From the NCBI GenBank assembly GCA_945876965.1, contig CAMCQG010000007.1:1-46349 (forward strand): a stretch of DNA of 46,349 bases. Reading direction: 5' to 3'. Each line of letters opens with the position of its first letter. Position 1 is the first letter of the stretch. The translations under genes were made by a program, and so were the position numbers. Positions 7,537-16,804 of the stretch are shown one piece after another. A model generated the notes under the pieces. The model did no database searches. It was not told where the DNA came from and saw nothing but the letters and a program-made list of their open reading frames with translations. The stretch comes from Rickettsia typhi (GTDB lineage Bacteria; Pseudomonadota; Alphaproteobacteria; Rickettsiales; Deianiraeaceae).

Positions 7537-10500
7537 GTGCTAAAAATTTTAGCTTTATTAATCTTTGTTAACATTGGCTTGTCAAAAGCTGATGATTTAG
7601 GTACACAAACCGATTCTAGATTCGATCAAGTTGTTCCAGAGGGATGTAAAGCGTCTTGGTTTGGCAAAGCTAATGCTTCTGATGCCTCGTTTAATGGGGG
7701 GACCACAATGACAGATAATATTAAGCTTTCTTGCAACGGAAAAAAATACGATTATTGGTATACAAATATGTCTACAGCATTGTGGGTTCCGTTTGGTGGA
7801 GAAACATGCGGAAAAAAAACTGGTGCAGCCAGAGGTGGAGCTGTCCCAGGAAGCTGGTGGGTACAGAATCCATCGGTTGATGAAAATGGTAACCGTTATG
7901 TTGAAGTTTGCAATTCTGTTAATTATTTTTTATGGGTACAAGAAACTTGTAAATCTTTAAAAGAAAAAACCTCAACACCAGGATTTAATGGATATATTGG
8001 AAATGTAACAGTTACAACGGTTCAAATTGGTACATTAAAAAGTGGAGATGTAGCAAATGCAACATCAGATTATGATACCAAGCAAAAACATACCCATGGC
8101 GATTCATATGAAGTAAACGGATCAGGGTATATGTATCCATTATTTAATAATGATTGCCCATACAATAATCAAATTGACTCAGATTGCATAATAAGTACAA
8201 TTAAGTCTGGCTATACAATAGCAAATAATTGCTATTTATTAAAAAATGCCTATAGCAAAGTATGTGAAGACCAAAAATTATGCAAATGCTCTACATCAAA
8301 ATTAATATCTTGTGGCAAATGTGTTGTCGATGAAAAAACCAAGAAAATACCAGATGAATGCAAATGCGACTCAGATGGTAAAAATTGTACATGTGATTCT
8401 TCTCTAATTGTACAATGTGATAAATATTTTATACCAAAAAAAGACGATCCCTTATATAAAAATGTCACAGAAAAACAAAGATCTTGTTATTTTTGTCATT
8501 CCCCAAGCAGAACTATACATGCTCGTTGCTCGGAGGGAGTTTCTAATGCTTATAAAAATGTAGCAAAAATGAAAGAGCAAGATGGAGGTTTGGAAGCTTT
8601 AAAAACAATTTATGGCCCCGGTACATACATTTGTGCATTTACACAAAATGGCGATAAATTTAGTAGAATTGGTTGCGCAAAAACAAAAATTGGCGTTCCA
8701 CCAAAATATTTTCCAAGAATTGCAAGATATACAAACAATAATAATGCTAGAAATTTATTTACGCCAGCTGCCAGGGTAAGGCAATTTAGAGATAGCGATG
8801 AATTTTTAAAAAAACCTCAATTTGGTATATGCGGATTTGGTAAATCTGAGCTTGGAGAGAATTATAGGGGTACTTTTTTTAAACCAAAAATGCATGTTGT
8901 TTTTGGTGAAACAGATAAAGAAATAACTTTTGATACTCAATCTCAAATGTATACTAACGGCTCTCCTGATATGGAAAAAATGTATGGAACAAAAGGTTCT
9001 GCTAGAATTTTTGATAAACTAATTAAGACACCATGGAATAACGGAAATGATATGCCTATTGTTATAAATATTAGCACCGCAGATAGCGGATGTAATATTA
9101 CCCAAAATTCTGGCATACAAGCAAGAATATGCACAAGAATTGAATATAATACAGACTATGGATCCGATAGCTATGTGGCATATCAGGTTGTAGATACAGG
9201 TACCTGCACAACATGTTCTGCATGCGAAACAGCAAAACAATTATTCGGTATAGGAAGCGTTCCTAGGCCAGAAATAAAATATCAATACAGCAAAGGAAAT
9301 CCAATAATCCCTATTACAATTGGCTCAACAAATGTAACCGAAAATCCAGATGCACCAAATTCCATAAGGATAGACCCTTTATTGATTAACACAAAAATCC
9401 CCCAATATCACAGCAATTTAATTGCAATGGAAGATAATTTATATCCAGCATATTATGATGTAAAAAAAGCTGCTTTTAAAAACATGGCAACCACAAGCAA
9501 AGATCCATCTTGCACAGTATTGTTTGGTAGAAAATTTTGTGTCAAAAGAGATCAATGCTCAATTTTATATGATTTGCAAAATTATGCCAGTGCAGAGATT
9601 AATGCCGCAGATTGTAAAAGCAACAATTGCCTTGTTTATAAAAAACTGCAATCAGATTGTGAAAAAAATACATATTGTCCTACAAATTTTAGCGATTTAT
9701 CATCTTGTTTAAAAAGCACCCCACAATATCTAATTAAATCTTCGCAAACAAATCTATCATATTATCAAAAAAATGTTCAATGGCAAGATGAAACATGTTT
9801 AAATGAAGGATTTAATACAGTTGTACATTCCGCCGCCTCTGATAGCGTGGATAACAAATATGGTCAATATGGAGATGCAAATTACGATACAGTAATTGCA
9901 TTATTGCAACCAAATAGTATAGGAAGACCAATAAGAAATGGTAGTATTGATGATGATAATTCTAACGGCGAAATAGTTTCTGTACCAACTGATGTTGCTA
10001 TGAGTCAAAATATAAATAGTGCTTCTGTTTATTTGGGTTCAATAAAAGATCAATCTGGTAACTATATTTCTAATACCTATTTTAACACAAGAGATGCAAA
10101 GGTTATATCAGGACAAATTAGCTTAAGAAACAGAACTCCGCGTGAGCTGAATTTGTGTAGCGGAAATGCAAGAGATAGTTATGGAAATTGGGATTATGTA
10201 TTTAATCCTGGGGTTGGTTGGTATGATATTTATATACCATTAAGATGTCAATTTATGGAATATGAATTGGAGGGCGGACAAGGTGGTGGATTGCATATGC
10301 AAAATGTGGCAATGGCTGAGACCCCAAATCTTGGATGCGTGTGTGCCGTAAATGAAAGCTGGTGTATAGAATGTCACCAGTCGGCTGTTTTTGGAAATAA
10401 CAAACATAATTCAAATATTGGTAGCGATGGCGGTTATGCAAGAGGCATTTTAAACAACCATAATACGCAACAACAATTTATATCGTTTTTTATCGGCGAA

Positions 10501-13470
10501 GGAGCAAAAACATTGCGTGGCGACATTAATAATATGGATGCATACTATGGTTGTCACGAACAATGTCGTTTAAGCAGCCTTTATGGGTTTACTTCATGTC
10601 CTTATAAAGGATCAGGATACTATGGGGCACAAAATTCTTATATGGTACCTACATCGCTAATACCTGCTGCCAATTTAACAAAAATAACAGACATAGCGCC
10701 AAATGATACATTGAATAAGTATGTTGAAGCAAGAGCAGGATTATCAAACATAGAATCTTGCGTATCGAATACAAATTTATCAGGAGGCTCTGCAATAGAC
10801 ACAATTAATGCCATAATTGGAGATGTAGATGTATATGGAAATGGAACATTTTTGGCAGACACATATACTGGGAAGTATGTATATGTTGGTACATCTGGGG
10901 CAAATAACACCGGAAAAAAAGGCTCTGCTAAAATAAGATCAGCAAAAATTAATGTTGATGGATATAATAAGCCGGTTATGAATGGAAAAGATAAACAAAT
11001 AGGAGGTACAACACAAGATCCACAATGCACCCCGATGTGCCCAAGAATAAATATGCAAATTAAAGCTGGTTCGCTAGATTTAATTTGCGAATATGGTGGA
11101 GCCGCTTATAATACGGAACATGTTTTTATTTCTTTAGCTAAAACAGATTTTCAGGTTCCTGCTGGTTTTACGGCGATGCCAACAAGATGTTTTAGTTTAG
11201 ATGGTAAAACAATTTATTATCCAAGCACATCTTATTTTGATTCTATTTGTCAAAATGAAACCGTTTTAGACAACAATAGATTTTATGGGCTATGTAAAAA
11301 TATTAAATCATCTGATTATAAAACTGAGTTTTATAACAACGATTCAAGTTATTGGTCTATGGCTGGCACATATTGCCCAAATAATGATTGCCCTGTTGAA
11401 AAATTAATAGATTTTAATACGGCAAATGGTAATATAAAATTATTACCAATTTTAAAAAATCAAGGCTCATATGGATTAGAATGCGGATCTGGCGGAATGT
11501 GGGATACAACTGTGGGCTCAGGAACTTCGATACGCAGAATTGCACAATTATCAGTTTTTTGTCCAGCAATTCAAAGCGATTTATTTGATTTTCCTGGCCC
11601 ATGGAGTATGAATGTTAACTGGCCGAAAACAAGCCCTGGTGCATCTGCAACAAATGCAACATGCAGAAAAGGATTTATTCCAAACAGTATAAGCTCTACC
11701 TTTAACAGAAAATGCGGGGTATCTGGTATTTGGCAGGGAGTTGATGATTTAGTTAACAGCGTTTGTCTATATTCTTGTCAATCCGATACCGATGGAACTA
11801 ACTACATCAATTGGGATTCTCCTGATAATTTTTCTAACCCAGTTAGTACCCCAACATGCCTTAGTGGTCCAGTAAAAAAATATGTCAACGGTAATATCGT
11901 CACAACAAATTTACTATATGTTTGGCCAAGCGGTAAATCTGCCAATGATTTTGTAAGAAAATGCAACATTCCTGGTGCAAAAGATCCTATGAGCTATCTA
12001 TTTGTAAATTCATCAACAACGGGAAATGCGGCACCATCTTGGGAAGCAAAGCCAAATGGTGCAATGTGCGTTCCGCCATCTTTTGCAGGTGCTTGTGATC
12101 CAGTCACTAATGTTTGTTATGATTCTGCATCCGACGGAAATATGTCATTTGCATCGTGCTATAATGATGCTGTATATTCTGTAAATGGTATTCCAACTTA
12201 TCCGCCAGAAAAAAAAGTTGCTGGTAATGGTTTAACAGATATAACAGCAACAAAATTAAGTATGGTCACAAACACAGCATACTCATCTTGCAACTTTATT
12301 AAGTCCGCAGTTTCAGATTTACCTTTTATGCAATACTCTCAAGGTGCAAAAAATGATTTTACATGCAATGTTTTAAATGTAAATACAGATATAGAATATT
12401 ATGATGCAGATTATAATATTCTATATTATAATAAAAATATGAGTATTGATAGCTTTAATAATGAAAAAGTTAGCACTTTGGAAACAAAATATAACGATCC
12501 AGCCGCAACAACAACTTTGCTTGCAAATATAAACAAAGATATTCCATCTTTGGTTGATGATTGCACTTTAACAATAAGCTCTGTAAATTATGGTAATATC
12601 AAAAAATATATGATTAGCAATAATGGGGGTAAAACATTTTGTAGTCAAATTTGCTATATTCCACAAGGACAAAAAATGAAATTCTATGACTGCTCAGAGG
12701 CGGATAATATACCAACAACTGCATTATGCAGCCCCATATGTAGCCAAACATCAGAAAAATGGAATTATTATAATTCTGTTGGTCTAACAGTAAACTCGGC
12801 AAACGATACTCTTCTTGGAACAATGACGGAACAAAATAGCCAACAATGTATTAAAGATGGCATAAAAAATGCAATTCCATATTTACATACAAATAAGATA
12901 GATGGCAATGCTAGATCTGGACAATATTGCAATAAAGTATCATATACAGGATTATTACCAAAACAAAGCATTATCAATACAGCCGTTACAAATCCTATTT
13001 TTAAAAATAAATTTGTTTCATCAAAATTAATGTGCTCAGTTCCACAAAATTGCACATTACCAAACTCACTAGGTACACTAAATCACCAAAAATCATTATG
13101 GGTATGGATTCTTGATCCTGCAAATGGCTTTAAAACATCTATATCAAAAAGCATACAATGTGCATCTGGCTTTACATACAATATTGCCGTAGATAACATG
13201 AGCTTTGCTAAGCTTTATTGCTATGATGGATCATTATTTAAAGTAGAACAATTAAATAATTTATCATATACGGAAATGTCGCAATCATGTTTTGCTGCGG
13301 ACCCAACAATTAACGATATTGTTCCCATTGCGGTAAATAAATCGCTACCTTTTATTAAAAATTTATCATCCATCACAAACCAAGAATTCAATAATGCAGA
13401 AATGGTCAACGATTCAACAAACAATTCAATTGCAACTTTTTATAATGTGCTTCCAAAATTGACAGCTTAA
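7537..13470 (+). CDS. Giant exported cysteine-rich protein (1977 aa), family not recognised
   Basis: The start is GTG, since the overlapping ATG at 7535 meets a stop two codons later. It gives a clear signal peptide (LKILALLIFVNIGLSKA, then DDLG). No later membrane anchor is visible, so the protein is probably secreted or surface-held. Cysteines recur throughout, often in pairs: CKCSTSKLISCGKC and CKCDSDGKNCTC (about residues 247-285), CTTCSAC, CTPMCPR, CSPICSQ. This suggests many disulphides and a periplasmic or outside location. A glycine-rich piece near residue 915 (LEGGQGGGLHMQN) follows a Cys-flanked strand region. Near 1370-1410 a segment (CRKGFIPNS ... KCGVSGIWQG ... CLYSC) is loosely sushi-like. 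The C-terminal about 60 residues are Asn/Ser-rich with few cysteines. No catalytic motif was found. The NlpC/P60 peptidase gene starts 23 bases downstream on the same strand. It could be an adhesin, a surface-layer component or a TraN-like cell-contact protein; I cannot choose. Confidence 0.8.
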   Translation: MLKILALLIFVNIGLSKADDLGTQTDSRFDQVVPEGCKASWFGKANASDASFNGGTTMTDNIKLSCNGKKYDYWYTNMSTALWVPFGGETCGKKTGAARGGAVPGSWWVQNPSVDENGNRYVEVCNSVNYFLWVQETCKSLKEKTSTPGFNGYIGNVTVTTVQIGTLKSGDVANATSDYDTKQKHTHGDSYEVNGSGYMYPLFNNDCPYNNQIDSDCIISTIKSGYTIANNCYLLKNAYSKVCEDQKLCKCSTSKLISCGKCVVDEKTKKIPDECKCDSDGKNCTCDSSLIVQCDKYFIPKKDDPLYKNVTEKQRSCYFCHSPSRTIHARCSEGVSNAYKNVAKMKEQDGGLEALKTIYGPGTYICAFTQNGDKFSRIGCAKTKIGVPPKYFPRIARYTNNNNARNLFTPAARVRQFRDSDEFLKKPQFGICGFGKSELGENYRGTFFKPKMHVVFGETDKEITFDTQSQMYTNGSPDMEKMYGTKGSARIFDKLIKTPWNNGNDMPIVINISTADSGCNITQNSGIQARICTRIEYNTDYGSDSYVAYQVVDTGTCTTCSACETAKQLFGIGSVPRPEIKYQYSKGNPIIPITIGSTNVTENPDAPNSIRIDPLLINTKIPQYHSNLIAMEDNLYPAYYDVKKAAFKNMATTSKDPSCTVLFGRKFCVKRDQCSILYDLQNYASAEINAADCKSNNCLVYKKLQSDCEKNTYCPTNFSDLSSCLKSTPQYLIKSSQTNLSYYQKNVQWQDETCLNEGFNTVVHSAASDSVDNKYGQYGDANYDTVIALLQPNSIGRPIRNGSIDDDNSNGEIVSVPTDVAMSQNINSASVYLGSIKDQSGNYISNTYFNTRDAKVISGQISLRNRTPRELNLCSGNARDSYGNWDYVFNPGVGWYDIYIPLRCQFMEYELEGGQGGGLHMQNVAMAETPNLGCVCAVNESWCIECHQSAVFGNNKHNSNIGSDGGYARGILNNHNTQQQFISFFIGEGAKTLRGDINNMDAYYGCHEQCRLSSLYGFTSCPYKGSGYYGAQNSYMVPTSLIPAANLTKITDIAPNDTLNKYVEARAGLSNIESCVSNTNLSGGSAIDTINAIIGDVDVYGNGTFLADTYTGKYVYVGTSGANNTGKKGSAKIRSAKINVDGYNKPVMNGKDKQIGGTTQDPQCTPMCPRINMQIKAGSLDLICEYGGAAYNTEHVFISLAKTDFQVPAGFTAMPTRCFSLDGKTIYYPSTSYFDSICQNETVLDNNRFYGLCKNIKSSDYKTEFYNNDSSYWSMAGTYCPNNDCPVEKLIDFNTANGNIKLLPILKNQGSYGLECGSGGMWDTTVGSGTSIRRIAQLSVFCPAIQSDLFDFPGPWSMNVNWPKTSPGASATNATCRKGFIPNSISSTFNRKCGVSGIWQGVDDLVNSVCLYSCQSDTDGTNYINWDSPDNFSNPVSTPTCLSGPVKKYVNGNIVTTNLLYVWPSGKSANDFVRKCNIPGAKDPMSYLFVNSSTTGNAAPSWEAKPNGAMCVPPSFAGACDPVTNVCYDSASDGNMSFASCYNDAVYSVNGIPTYPPEKKVAGNGLTDITATKLSMVTNTAYSSCNFIKSAVSDLPFMQYSQGAKNDFTCNVLNVNTDIEYYDADYNILYYNKNMSIDSFNNEKVSTLETKYNDPAATTTLLANINKDIPSLVDDCTLTISSVNYGNIKKYMISNNGGKTFCSQICYIPQGQKMKFYDCSEADNIPTTALCSPICSQTSEKWNYYNSVGLTVNSANDTLLGTMTEQNSQQCIKDGIKNAIPYLHTNKIDGNARSGQYCNKVSYTGLLPKQSIINTAVTNPIFKNKFVSSKLMCSVPQNCTLPNSLGTLNHQKSLWVWILDPANGFKTSISKSIQCASGFTYNIAVDNMSFAKLYCYDGSLFKVEQLNNLSYTEMSQSCFAADPTINDIVPIAVNKSLPFIKNLSSITNQEFNNAEMVNDSTNNSIATFYNVLPKLTA

Positions 13471-13493
13471 TTTTGTGATACAATTTATTTTTT

Positions 13494-13931
13494 ATGATAA
13501 ATATTGCTAAAAATTGGATTGGAACACCTTTTGTTATCGGCGGATATACAAAATATGGGTGTGATTGCATTGGTTTAATAATTGGAATCTTAAATGAATG
13601 TTGTATAGATATTAAGCCATATGAATATTTAGAATTTGGCAGCTATAATCATTTAGATTTGGATAAAATTTTAGATATTGTGCAAAAATATTGTATAAAA
13701 ATAAATAACGATTCAATAAAAATTGGTGATGTTATAATGTTTTCTGGTAATAAGAACACAGCACACTTTGCAATTGTCAGCAATTTATTTCCACTTAGTA
13801 TAATTCATGCACATCAAAATGTTGGTAAAGTTGTCGAAACTATATCTGATAGTATTTGGCAAACTCAAATATTTGCCTGTTTTAGACTATCCAATAGCTT
13901 GATAAACCTATCACCATCTAAATTATCGTAA
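13494..13931 (+). CDS. NlpC/P60 peptidase, gene-transfer-agent gp14 type
   Basis: This is a predicted peptidoglycan peptidase of the NlpC/P60 papain-like fold. The 145 residues run from AKNWIGTPFVIGG through GCDCIGLI (nucleophile Cys25) and AHFAIVS (His91) to IHAHQNVGKVVET, which supplies the third active-site position, and end at the expected short C-terminus. The architecture matches the phage/GTA cell-wall peptidase usually located between gp13 and gp15 in Rhodobacter-type gene transfer agents. No other GTA gene is near. The preceding gene is the giant cysteine-rich exported protein, 23 bases upstream, so the pair may share a transcript. The 3' end overlaps nuoE on the other strand by 67 bases. 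No signal peptide is visible. Confidence 0.82.
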   Translation: MINIAKNWIGTPFVIGGYTKYGCDCIGLIIGILNECCIDIKPYEYLEFGSYNHLDLDKILDIVQKYCIKINNDSIKIGDVIMFSGNKNTAHFAIVSNLFPLSIIHAHQNVGKVVETISDSIWQTQIFACFRLSNSLINLSPSKLS

Positions 13932-14359
13932 TAATCATCATTAATTTGCACAACTGGAGCATTAGAGCAATCCCCTAAGCATTCTAACTTAACAAAGGTA
14001 AATAAATTATCTTTTGTTGTTTCGCCAACTTTAATACCAAGATGACTTTCGCAAACTTTTTCTAGCTCTTCACTGTTTCTAAGCATACAAGGTAGGGTGC
14101 TACAAATTTGAATTAAATATTTACCAATCGGTTTTTGATTAAACATTGTATAAAATGATACAACTTCTTTTATTTTAACCACAGGGGTTTGTAAAAAATC
14201 AGCAATATAAATTATAATATCATCAGAAATATAATTATTATTTTGTTTTTGAGCTAAATGTAACAAAGGCAAAACAGCCGATTTTTGTCTTCCCTCAGGA
14301 TATCTTGCGATAATCTGTTTTGCTAAATTTAAATTGTCCGAAGAAAAAATAAAAGCCAT
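13865..14359 (-). CDS. nuoE: NADH-quinone oxidoreductase subunit E (24 kDa, [2Fe-2S])
   Basis: NuoE carries the N1a [2Fe-2S] cluster of respiratory complex I on the cytoplasmic side. The 164-residue protein has the thioredoxin-like fold pattern and four cluster ligands: Cys86 and Cys91 in ICSTLPC, and Cys127 and Cys131 in ECLGDC. The family blocks YPEGRQKSAVLPLLHLAQKQ and VKIKEVVSFYTMFNQKPIGKY are also present. Its start lies two bases after the stop codon of the upstream glycosyltransferase, so it is probably co-transcribed with that gene rather than with nuoD or nuoF, which are not in this window. Its 3' end overlaps the convergent NlpC gene by 67 bases. Confidence 0.94.
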   Translation of the reverse strand: MAFIFSSDNLNLAKQIIARYPEGRQKSAVLPLLHLAQKQNNNYISDDIIIYIADFLQTPVVKIKEVVSFYTMFNQKPIGKYLIQICSTLPCMLRNSEELEKVCESHLGIKVGETTKDNLFTFVKLECLGDCSNAPVVQINDDYYDNLDGDRFIKLLDSLKQANI

Positions 14360-14361
14360 AA

Positions 14362-15867
14362 TTATTTTTTATAAAAATGAATAAATAATCTATCATCACT
14401 GCTATTTATCGCAACTGATTTGGTATGCTTTGGTTTATCAAACATTTCAAAAACCTTATATTGTTTGTTATTTTTTACCTCAATATATGTTGATTGTTTG
14501 TGATTAATATCGTTATTTTTAGATATAACAACTAATCCTTTATTATACAAATCTTCTGCATTTATCCATCTGCTAATATACAAATTACAATTTGGAATAA
14601 CATGCAACACATTATGTTCCCTTGAATACATAGCTATCCCACCAGCTATATTTTCATCGCTGCAAATATATTTTGGTTTTTCATTATAAAGACTTTGCCA
14701 GTCTTGATCAACAATTTTAGCCAAATAAAGATAGGTGTCTCGCTGACTTTTAACGGGAATATTATATAATGTATCTGCGAATTTAGGACTATTTTTATAA
14801 ACAACAATCAAATACATTGTAACGCCAATAAAAAACAAAAATATTACACCAATGCAAGCAATTAATCTTTTTTTTGTTAAATCACAATTAATAAACCATA
14901 AAAACAAACATGGCATCAAAAACACATGCGCAATCATCCACTGATCTTTAACCCAAACACCGCCAAATATTGTCATTAAAAAAAATGGAATAATATTCAA
15001 TAATAATAAAAATACACTATTATTATCACCAATTTTAACTTTATTAAATATTGGTTTTTTTATGACGCATAATATAGCAAGAATAAATGGTATAGAATTT
15101 AATAGCAACGCTAAAAATAATTCATATGTATATACAAGCCTGCTTTGAAAAAAACCATAACTTCGCTCTTGCTGATCAGAAATATAGTGTAGCGGTAGCC
15201 AATTATTAGAAATTATCCAGTTTATGTGTGGTGCAAAAATACACAATGAAATTATTGACCCCAAATAAAAACCAGTATTACAAAATATAGAAAATTTACG
15301 AACATATAAAATATATAATCCGCAACCCAAAATAACTAATCCAGATGAATATTTTGTGAGCATACATAATCCTGCCAAAATACCAAAAATAAGCCAATTT
15401 TTTATTTTATCGCCATCTTTTTCTGTTATTTTATATGCAAATAAGCAGATAAGTGGATGAAATACAAACAACAAAGTATTGGCATTAAAACAAATATTTA
15501 CAAAATTAGAATAAACTATGCCTTCCATTAAAATAATTGCTATAATTGCTTTTTTTTCATCTATTATTTTTCTAAAAAGCAAAAAACATAACCAAGTATT
15601 AACGCTAAAAATAAATGCCGTCAACAAATGATAACAATAGACATTATTATTAAAAATTTGCATCCAAATTTCTGCAACCCAAGCAAACATTGGTGGATGC
15701 TTATAGTATCCATTTTGCCATTCCTGCCCCCAATATATATTTTCAATCATATCAGAGTTGAATCTATCTACATATATAAGTGAAAATGATAGTAATAAAA
15801 ATTTAAATATCGTGATTAATATTGCAATATTTGATGCTTTTTGATACATTTTTGATATGATCCTCAT
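14362..15867 (-). CDS. GT39/ArnT-like integral membrane glycosyltransferase
   Basis: The 501-residue protein has roughly ten hydrophobic membrane segments. An early acidic loop (YVDRFNSDMIENIYWGQEW) and the following YYKHPPMFAWVAEIW have the placement of the first periplasmic loop of the PMT/ArnT superfamily, which transfers sugars from polyprenyl phosphate carriers. The C-terminal 130 residues form a soluble domain (YLAKIVDQDWQSLYNEKPKYIC onward), as in ArnT-like enzymes. Substrates may be lipid A or a surface polymer or protein; the sequence does not say which. ATGs at 15867 and six codons later are both possible starts. It lies directly upstream of nuoE with two bases between. A strong hairpin lies about 60 bases upstream of its start, insulating it from popZ. 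Confidence 0.75.
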   Translation of the reverse strand: MRIISKMYQKASNIAILITIFKFLLLSFSLIYVDRFNSDMIENIYWGQEWQNGYYKHPPMFAWVAEIWMQIFNNNVYCYHLLTAFIFSVNTWLCFLLFRKIIDEKKAIIAIILMEGIVYSNFVNICFNANTLLFVFHPLICLFAYKITEKDGDKIKNWLIFGILAGLCMLTKYSSGLVILGCGLYILYVRKFSIFCNTGFYLGSIISLCIFAPHINWIISNNWLPLHYISDQQERSYGFFQSRLVYTYELFLALLLNSIPFILAILCVIKKPIFNKVKIGDNNSVFLLLLNIIPFFLMTIFGGVWVKDQWMIAHVFLMPCLFLWFINCDLTKKRLIACIGVIFLFFIGVTMYLIVVYKNSPKFADTLYNIPVKSQRDTYLYLAKIVDQDWQSLYNEKPKYICSDENIAGGIAMYSREHNVLHVIPNCNLYISRWINAEDLYNKGLVVISKNNDINHKQSTYIEVKNNKQYKVFEMFDKPKHTKSVAINSSDDRLFIHFYKK

Positions 15868-15924
15868 GGGCAGATATATAGCTTATTGTGCAACTCTTTA
15901 TAAAGCAACAATGATTTATACTTT

Positions 15925-15959
15925 ATTAAAAGCAAGTTTATTTTTCTCTTGCTTTTAAT
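15925..15959. terminator. Hairpin between glycosyltransferase and popZ promoters
   Basis: A perfect 12-bp inverted repeat, ATTAAAAGCAAG and CTTGCTTTTAAT, is separated by an 11-base T-rich loop. It lies between two divergent genes, so a classical terminator role is not obvious. It could end an antisense transcript or act as an operator. Confidence 0.45.
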
Positions 15960-16012
15960 TTTATTTCATTATATTTTTATTTTTATTATACTTGTTTTAA
16001 TTTTTTTATACA

Positions 16013-16804
16013 ATGTTTTTATTCAAGAAAAAGCCAGCTCAAAAAGCCCAAGAATCACAATTGAATAACAATGAAACATATGGCGATAACGAAGAAGAGG
16101 TTCTAAAAAACATCAGAGAAAAATTGAGAAGTCCAGCGGGCAAAGTTATACAGTATCAAACAAATCCACAGTCAATTAACGCAAAAGAAAACGATGATAT
16201 TGATATGCATGAAGACGATAATATGGTAGAAGATGAAATAGCTGAAGAAGAGACTGATGAAATCGAGGAGGAAGTTTATGAAACAGAAGATGAAATAGCT
16301 GAAGAAGAGACCGATGAAATCGAGGAGGAAGTAGCTGAAGAAGAGACTGATGAAATCGAGGAGGAAGTAGCTGAAGAAGAGACTGATGAAATCGAGGAGG
16401 AAGTTTACGAAACAGAAGATGAGCACGATGAAATTGATGACATTATAACCAATAATGCAAAAATTGGTCTAGAGAAAAAAACATATGATGATTCTAGCGA
16501 TTATGAGCCACAAAAAGCAAATCCAATGGACAGACCAGAAAGTCAGCATAAAAATGACTATAATTTAATTAATGATTCTGTTAAGCAGCAAACTCAAAAT
16601 TATATTGGCGAATTATTAGCAACAGCAAACGCTACACAAAAACAAAATGTACAACAGCAAGTACAAGATATAACGCTTGTGTCTTTGGTTGCACCGGTTA
16701 TTAGGGAACATGTTAAGGTTTGGTTGAATGATAATTTAGCTTCTCTTGTGAACAATATCGTCAAAGCAGAAATAAAAAAATTGTTGCCAGATGAATATAA
16801 GTAG
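16013..16804 (+). CDS. popZ: PopZ-like polar organising protein (DUF2497)
   Basis: PopZ self-assembles into a condensate at the cell pole of alphaproteobacteria and recruits the chromosome-anchoring machinery. The 263-residue protein ends with the DUF2497 assembly domain (LVAPVIREHVKVWLNDNLASLVNNIVKAEIKKLLP, about residues 222-258). Near the N-terminus EEEVLKNIREKLRSP corresponds to the short partner-binding helix. Between them is an intrinsically disordered, strongly acidic linker, here enlarged by four copies of a 12-residue unit (AEEETDEIEEEV). Caulobacter PopZ is 177 residues, so the increase is mostly linker. The gene overlaps the following lipoprotein gene by 14 bases. The assignment rests on the C-terminal domain and overall layout. 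Confidence 0.85.
   Translation: MFLFKKKPAQKAQESQLNNNETYGDNEEEVLKNIREKLRSPAGKVIQYQTNPQSINAKENDDIDMHEDDNMVEDEIAEEETDEIEEEVYETEDEIAEEETDEIEEEVAEEETDEIEEEVAEEETDEIEEEVYETEDEHDEIDDIITNNAKIGLEKKTYDDSSDYEPQKANPMDRPESQHKNDYNLINDSVKQQTQNYIGELLATANATQKQNVQQQVQDITLVSLVAPVIREHVKVWLNDNLASLVNNIVKAEIKKLLPDEYK
16241..16405 (+). repeat. 36-bp in-frame minisatellite in popZ
   Basis: Four nearly identical 36-bp units encode AEEETDEIEEEV at 16241-16276, 16298-16333, 16334-16369 and 16370-16405. A 21-base spacer encoding YETEDEI separates copies 1 and 2, and most of it recurs after copy 4. Differences between units are mostly single synonymous bases (for example actgat/accgat), which points to recent duplication. 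The unit is a multiple of three, so copy-number change would lengthen or shorten the acidic linker without breaking the frame. Confidence 0.95.

Noticed and set aside
7535..7543. ATG at 7535 as start of the giant protein
   Set aside because: It reads ATG TGC TAA, a stop after two codons; the GTG at 7537 opens the long frame with a signal peptide.
10638..11030. 130-codon open frame on the minus strand inside the giant protein gene
   Set aside because: It lies fully within a well-supported coding frame with a signal peptide; no promoter or family features.
16241..16405. CRISPR-like array
   Set aside because: The 36-bp units are contiguous, lie in a coding frame and have no variable spacers.
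16172..16426. Open frame antisense to the popZ repeats with a repeated hydrophobic pattern (LLDFISLFFSYF)
   Set aside because: It is the reverse reading of the Glu/Asp minisatellite; GAA/GAG/GAT repeats always give Phe/Leu/Ile/Ser on the other strand. It has no start context of its own.
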